Assembly (NCBI RefSeq): GCF_000685215.1
Contig: NZ_ARYJ01000001.1
Location: 1 to 64,000 of the forward strand
Direction: 5' to 3'
DNA length: 64,000 nt
DNA from: Hyphomonas jannaschiana VP2
Lineage (GTDB): Bacteria > Pseudomonadota > Alphaproteobacteria > Caulobacterales > Hyphomonadaceae
Shown here in pieces: positions 61,438 to 64,000 of the stretch. Positions within the stretch are counted from its first letter, which is position 1. Each line of letters starts with the position of its first letter. The notes beneath the pieces are model-generated. The model had not been told where the DNA came from, did no database searches, and saw only the letters and a program-made list of their open reading frames with translations. A program made the translations under genes and the position numbers.

Positions 61438-63212
61438 AGTTCCCCCGCTTCCCGCCAGCCCTTCAGAATGGCGAAATACGGGTCCGGCCCGGCCCCGTAG
61501 GATGCATCCTGACGGCTCCGGTCTCCCGGCTTGCCTTCATTATTGTAGTAACCAGGCGTGCATTCTTCCAGGAACTTCTGGCGCAGCATGGCCTTCTCGA
61601 TGATCGTGTCGACCCAAGCTTGCTCGGCCTCTTCGGTGAGTTCGAACCGTCCGGCTTGCCGCGCCTTTGTTTCCACCAGCGTGTAGCCGATCTGCACGGC
61701 CTGTTCGGCCAGAAGGTGCGGATAATTCGCGGTGAAGCCGGCCTGTGCTGGCCCCATGACGAACATGTTCGGGAATCCGTGCACGAACATGCCATGCAGG
61801 CTGCGCATGCCCTCCCCCCAGACCTCGGCCAGTGACACGCCCTGCTTGCCGACGGGATTGTATCCGGCCCGGCGGGTATAGTCGGTGCCGACCTCGAACC
61901 CGGTCGCATAGATCAGGCAGTCGACCTTGTACTCCCTACCCTTCACGACCACGCCGTGCTCGGTAATGGCGTCGACACCTTTGCCTTCGGTGTCCACCAG
62001 TGTGACATTTTCCCGGTTGAACGCCGCAAGATAGTCGTCGTGGAAACAGGGCCGTTTGCAGAATTGCCGGTACCAGGGCTTCAGGGCTTCGGCCGTCGCA
62101 GGGTCTTTCACGATCTCGTCGACCCGGCCGCGCACCTGCTCCATCTTCTTGAAATCGGCGAGCTCTGCGAGCTCTGCCAGTTTTTCCGGCGACAGGTCCT
62201 TGTTGCCTTCCTGCGTCGCGATGTGCAGCAGGTTTCGGATAATGTCCGTCCACCCATCCTTCACCATGTCGACCGGCGCAAACCCGCCGGAGACGAGCGT
62301 ATTGAAATTCTCCATCCGCGCCTTCTGCCAGCCGGGCTGAAGGCTTTTCACCCATTCATCATCCGTTGGCCGGTCGCCGCGATAATCCACCGAGGACGGC
62401 GTGCGCTGGAAGACGTAGAGGTGCTTTGCCCCGCGCGCGAGATGCGGCACGCACTGCACCGCCGTCGCGCCGGTACCGATAATGCCGACCACCTTGTCGG
62501 ACAACTTGTCCAGCCCGCCCGCGCAATCGCCACCGGTATAGTCATAGTCCCAGCGGCTGGTGTGGAAGGAATGGCCCTTGAAGGTCTCCACGCCTGGAAT
62601 ACCGGGCAGCTTCGGCCGGTTCAGCGGGCCATTCGACATGACCACATACTGCGCCGTGAAATCATCGCCGCGATTGGTCAGAACCTGCCAGGCCTTTCTG
62701 TCTTCATCCCAGTTGAGACCTGTAATCTCCGTTCCCAGAAGGGCGTTGCGATAGAGATCGTAATGCCGGGCGATCCGCCGGGAATGTTCGAGGATTTCCG
62801 GCGCGCGGGAATATTTCTCCACCGGCATATAGCCGGTCTCTTCCAGCAGCGGCAGGTAGATATAGCTCTCAATGTCGCAGGCCGCACCGGGATAGCGGTT
62901 CCAGTACCAGGTGCCGCCGAAATCGCCGCCCTTCTCCACCATGCGAATGTCATCGAAGCCGGCTTCGCGCAGTTTCCCCGCGGCGAGCAGACCGCCAAAC
63001 CCGCCACCGATGACGCAGACTTCCACATGGTCCGTGACCGGATCGCGGGGTTCGAAGTCGCTATAGGGATCGTCGATATAGTGGGCGAAGTCGCCCGCCA
63101 TGTTGACATACTGGTCGTTGCCCTCGGCGCGCAGGCGCTTGTCCCGTTCGGCGCGATACTTGTCGCGCAGGGCGTCCGGATCAAACGCCTCAGGCCGTGC
63201 ATCATCTGCCAT
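61416..63212 (-). CDS. Baeyer-Villiger-type flavin monooxygenase
   Basis: FAD/NADPH monooxygenase that inserts oxygen into ketones or oxidises sulfur or nitrogen. The FAD motif is IGGGFGG (about 68-74), the family fingerprint FKGHSFHTSRW is at 211-221 (pattern FxGxxxHxxxW) and the NADPH motif IIGTGATAV is near 239. From MADDARPEAF, with AGGAGG upstream, the protein has 598 residues, normal for the long-N-terminus group like CPDMO. Substrate unknown. No partner genes adjacent. Confidence 0.92.
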   Translation of the reverse strand: MADDARPEAFDPDALRDKYRAERDKRLRAEGNDQYVNMAGDFAHYIDDPYSDFEPRDPVTDHVEVCVIGGGFGGLLAAGKLREAGFDDIRMVEKGGDFGGTWYWNRYPGAACDIESYIYLPLLEETGYMPVEKYSRAPEILEHSRRIARHYDLYRNALLGTEITGLNWDEDRKAWQVLTNRGDDFTAQYVVMSNGPLNRPKLPGIPGVETFKGHSFHTSRWDYDYTGGDCAGGLDKLSDKVVGIIGTGATAVQCVPHLARGAKHLYVFQRTPSSVDYRGDRPTDDEWVKSLQPGWQKARMENFNTLVSGGFAPVDMVKDGWTDIIRNLLHIATQEGNKDLSPEKLAELAELADFKKMEQVRGRVDEIVKDPATAEALKPWYRQFCKRPCFHDDYLAAFNRENVTLVDTEGKGVDAITEHGVVVKGREYKVDCLIYATGFEVGTDYTRRAGYNPVGKQGVSLAEVWGEGMRSLHGMFVHGFPNMFVMGPAQAGFTANYPHLLAEQAVQIGYTLVETKARQAGRFELTEEAEQAWVDTIIEKAMLRQKFLEECTPGYYNNEGKPGDRSRQDASYGAGPDPYFAILKGWREAGELAGLSLS

Positions 63213-63407
63213 GGCCGCTTCCTCCTGATGTTTCCTCGTCCGGATCTTTTTGCCCGGCTGGGGCCAGTTTACCGGAACCCGGCCGCCTGAAACAGGCTGA
63301 CCCAACGCCAACCCGGGGCAGAAAACGGCAACGCGCTGCCAACGACCTTAAATGCCGGTTACTTCTCCGCTTGACGGAATGCGGCGCGGCGGCGAAGGGT
63401 CCGGCGC

Positions 63408-64000
63408 ATGCGCCTGCCCCATCCGATCATCCTTGTCTGCCTTGCCGTCCTGTGCGGCTGCACGCTCGACGCGACCATGAAGGGCGTCACGCTGGGCGGT
63501 ACGGGCGTGATCACGGCCACGGCCTGGCGCTATATCCTGGCGTCCGTGATCATGGTCAGCCTGTTCGTTGCGGCGCGCCGTCCGATGCCGGGGCGAAAGG
63601 CCATCCGTTTCCACACATTGCGCTCCATCGCGCAGGTCCTGTCTTCGGTTACCTTCTTCTACGCGCTGACCCAGATCACGCTCGCTGAGGCGGTGGTAAT
63701 GGGCTTTACCGCCGCGCTGATGATCGCGCCGATTGCCCGCGTCCTGCTGGGCGAGCGCATGAGTCCGGTCACGGTCGGCGCCTCGCTCGTCGGCTTTGTC
63801 GGCGCCGCCATCGCCATTTCCGGAGAGCCCGCCAGCGCGCCGGTCGGCGGCACCCGCATCTATGGCATTGCGGCCATGCTGGTCTCCGCTGTCGGCTATG
63901 CACTCAATATCGTCCTGTTGCGGATGCGCACAAAGGAGGAGGACGCGCTGACGCTGGTCACCTTCATGAACGTGCTGCCGGCCCTGTTCCTGATCCCCTT
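63408..64000 (+). CDS. EamA/DMT-family transporter, partial
   Basis: The gene runs off the right edge of the window; 197 codons are present and no stop is seen. The N-terminal half reads as the first EamA repeat with helices (LPHPIILVCLAVLCGCTL; YILASVIMVSLFVAARR; AEAVVMGFTAALMIAPIARV), followed by LLGERMSPVTVGASLVGFVG, the usual G-E-x turn and start of the next helix. Function may be export of amino acids, nucleosides or drugs and cannot be told. AAGG lies about ten bases upstream of the ATG. Confidence 0.85.
   Translation, partial: MRLPHPIILVCLAVLCGCTLDATMKGVTLGGTGVITATAWRYILASVIMVSLFVAARRPMPGRKAIRFHTLRSIAQVLSSVTFFYALTQITLAEAVVMGFTAALMIAPIARVLLGERMSPVTVGASLVGFVGAAIAISGEPASAPVGGTRIYGIAAMLVSAVGYALNIVLLRMRTKEEDALTLVTFMNVLPALFLIP

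Overview
The window reads as a chromosomal segment of a GC-rich, Gram-negative alphaproteobacterium. A Hyphomonas-like member of the Hyphomonadaceae/Caulobacterales is my best inference. The grounds are alphaproteobacterial versions of RpoB, RpoC, S12 and EF-G, a large Caulobacter-type TonB-dependent receptor, UrcA-like and CC_3452-like small exported proteins, ExoD, a DUF3604/PPIase/HupE cluster and a BVMO-type flavoprotein. No tRNA, rRNA, insertion sequence, phage or CRISPR array was seen.

Layout. Positions 1-17462 (minus strand) carry the translation/transcription supercluster: rplK-rplA, then rplJ-rplL-rpoB-rpoC, then rpsL-rpsG-fusA, which runs off the left edge where tuf would be expected. 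The cluster is interrupted between rplA and rplJ by a CadC-like winged-helix/TPR regulator and a divergent UrcA-like exported protein. secE-nusG are not next to rplK. Positions 17637-21989 (minus) hold an OmpA-type envelope protein translationally coupled to a very acidic membrane protein ending in a helix-hairpin-helix (HhH) domain, then an M48 metalloprotease lipoprotein. Positions 22088-23799 (plus) hold two overlapping RNA methyltransferase genes. Positions 24001-29928 (minus) hold the TonB receptor, a DUF3667 membrane protein and an orphan peptide-binding lipoprotein.

Positions 30126-35400 contain a periplasmic protein, an MscS channel, a hotdog-like protein, a small helical protein, a Gfo/Idh/MocA oxidoreductase and a tryptophanase. 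Tail to tail with the last is an unusual fusion of a zinc phospholipase C-like domain, a long acidic linker and a DUF4332-like HhH domain, followed by an acyl-CoA dehydrogenase. Positions 39031-43742 are mostly small plus-strand genes: UrcA-like, CC_3452-like, ExoD, haloalkane dehalogenase, a lower-GC orphan, Nudix and a DUF218-like protein, with one minus-strand VOC gene. Positions 43924-50905 carry pckA, a thiolase, a phosphate-type porin behind a recognisable PHO box, a TlpA-like lipoprotein and a Pro/Glu/Ala-rich protein. Positions 50941-64000 carry TrkH, a leucine-type dehydrogenase, a tandem Usp protein, the DUF3604-PPIase-HupE operon, a TSUP permease, a TadG-like von Willebrand protein, a BVMO and the start of an EamA transporter.

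The most unusual items are the two proteins that share an extreme Asp/Glu linker plus a terminal HhH domain, the regulator island inside the ribosomal cluster, the PHO-box-driven porin with a probable TTG start, a four-copy CGCTGAA/TTCAGCG array around one promoter, and an MscS gene whose best ribosome binding site points to an AUC codon. No complete, clearly novel multi-gene defence or metabolic system was seen.
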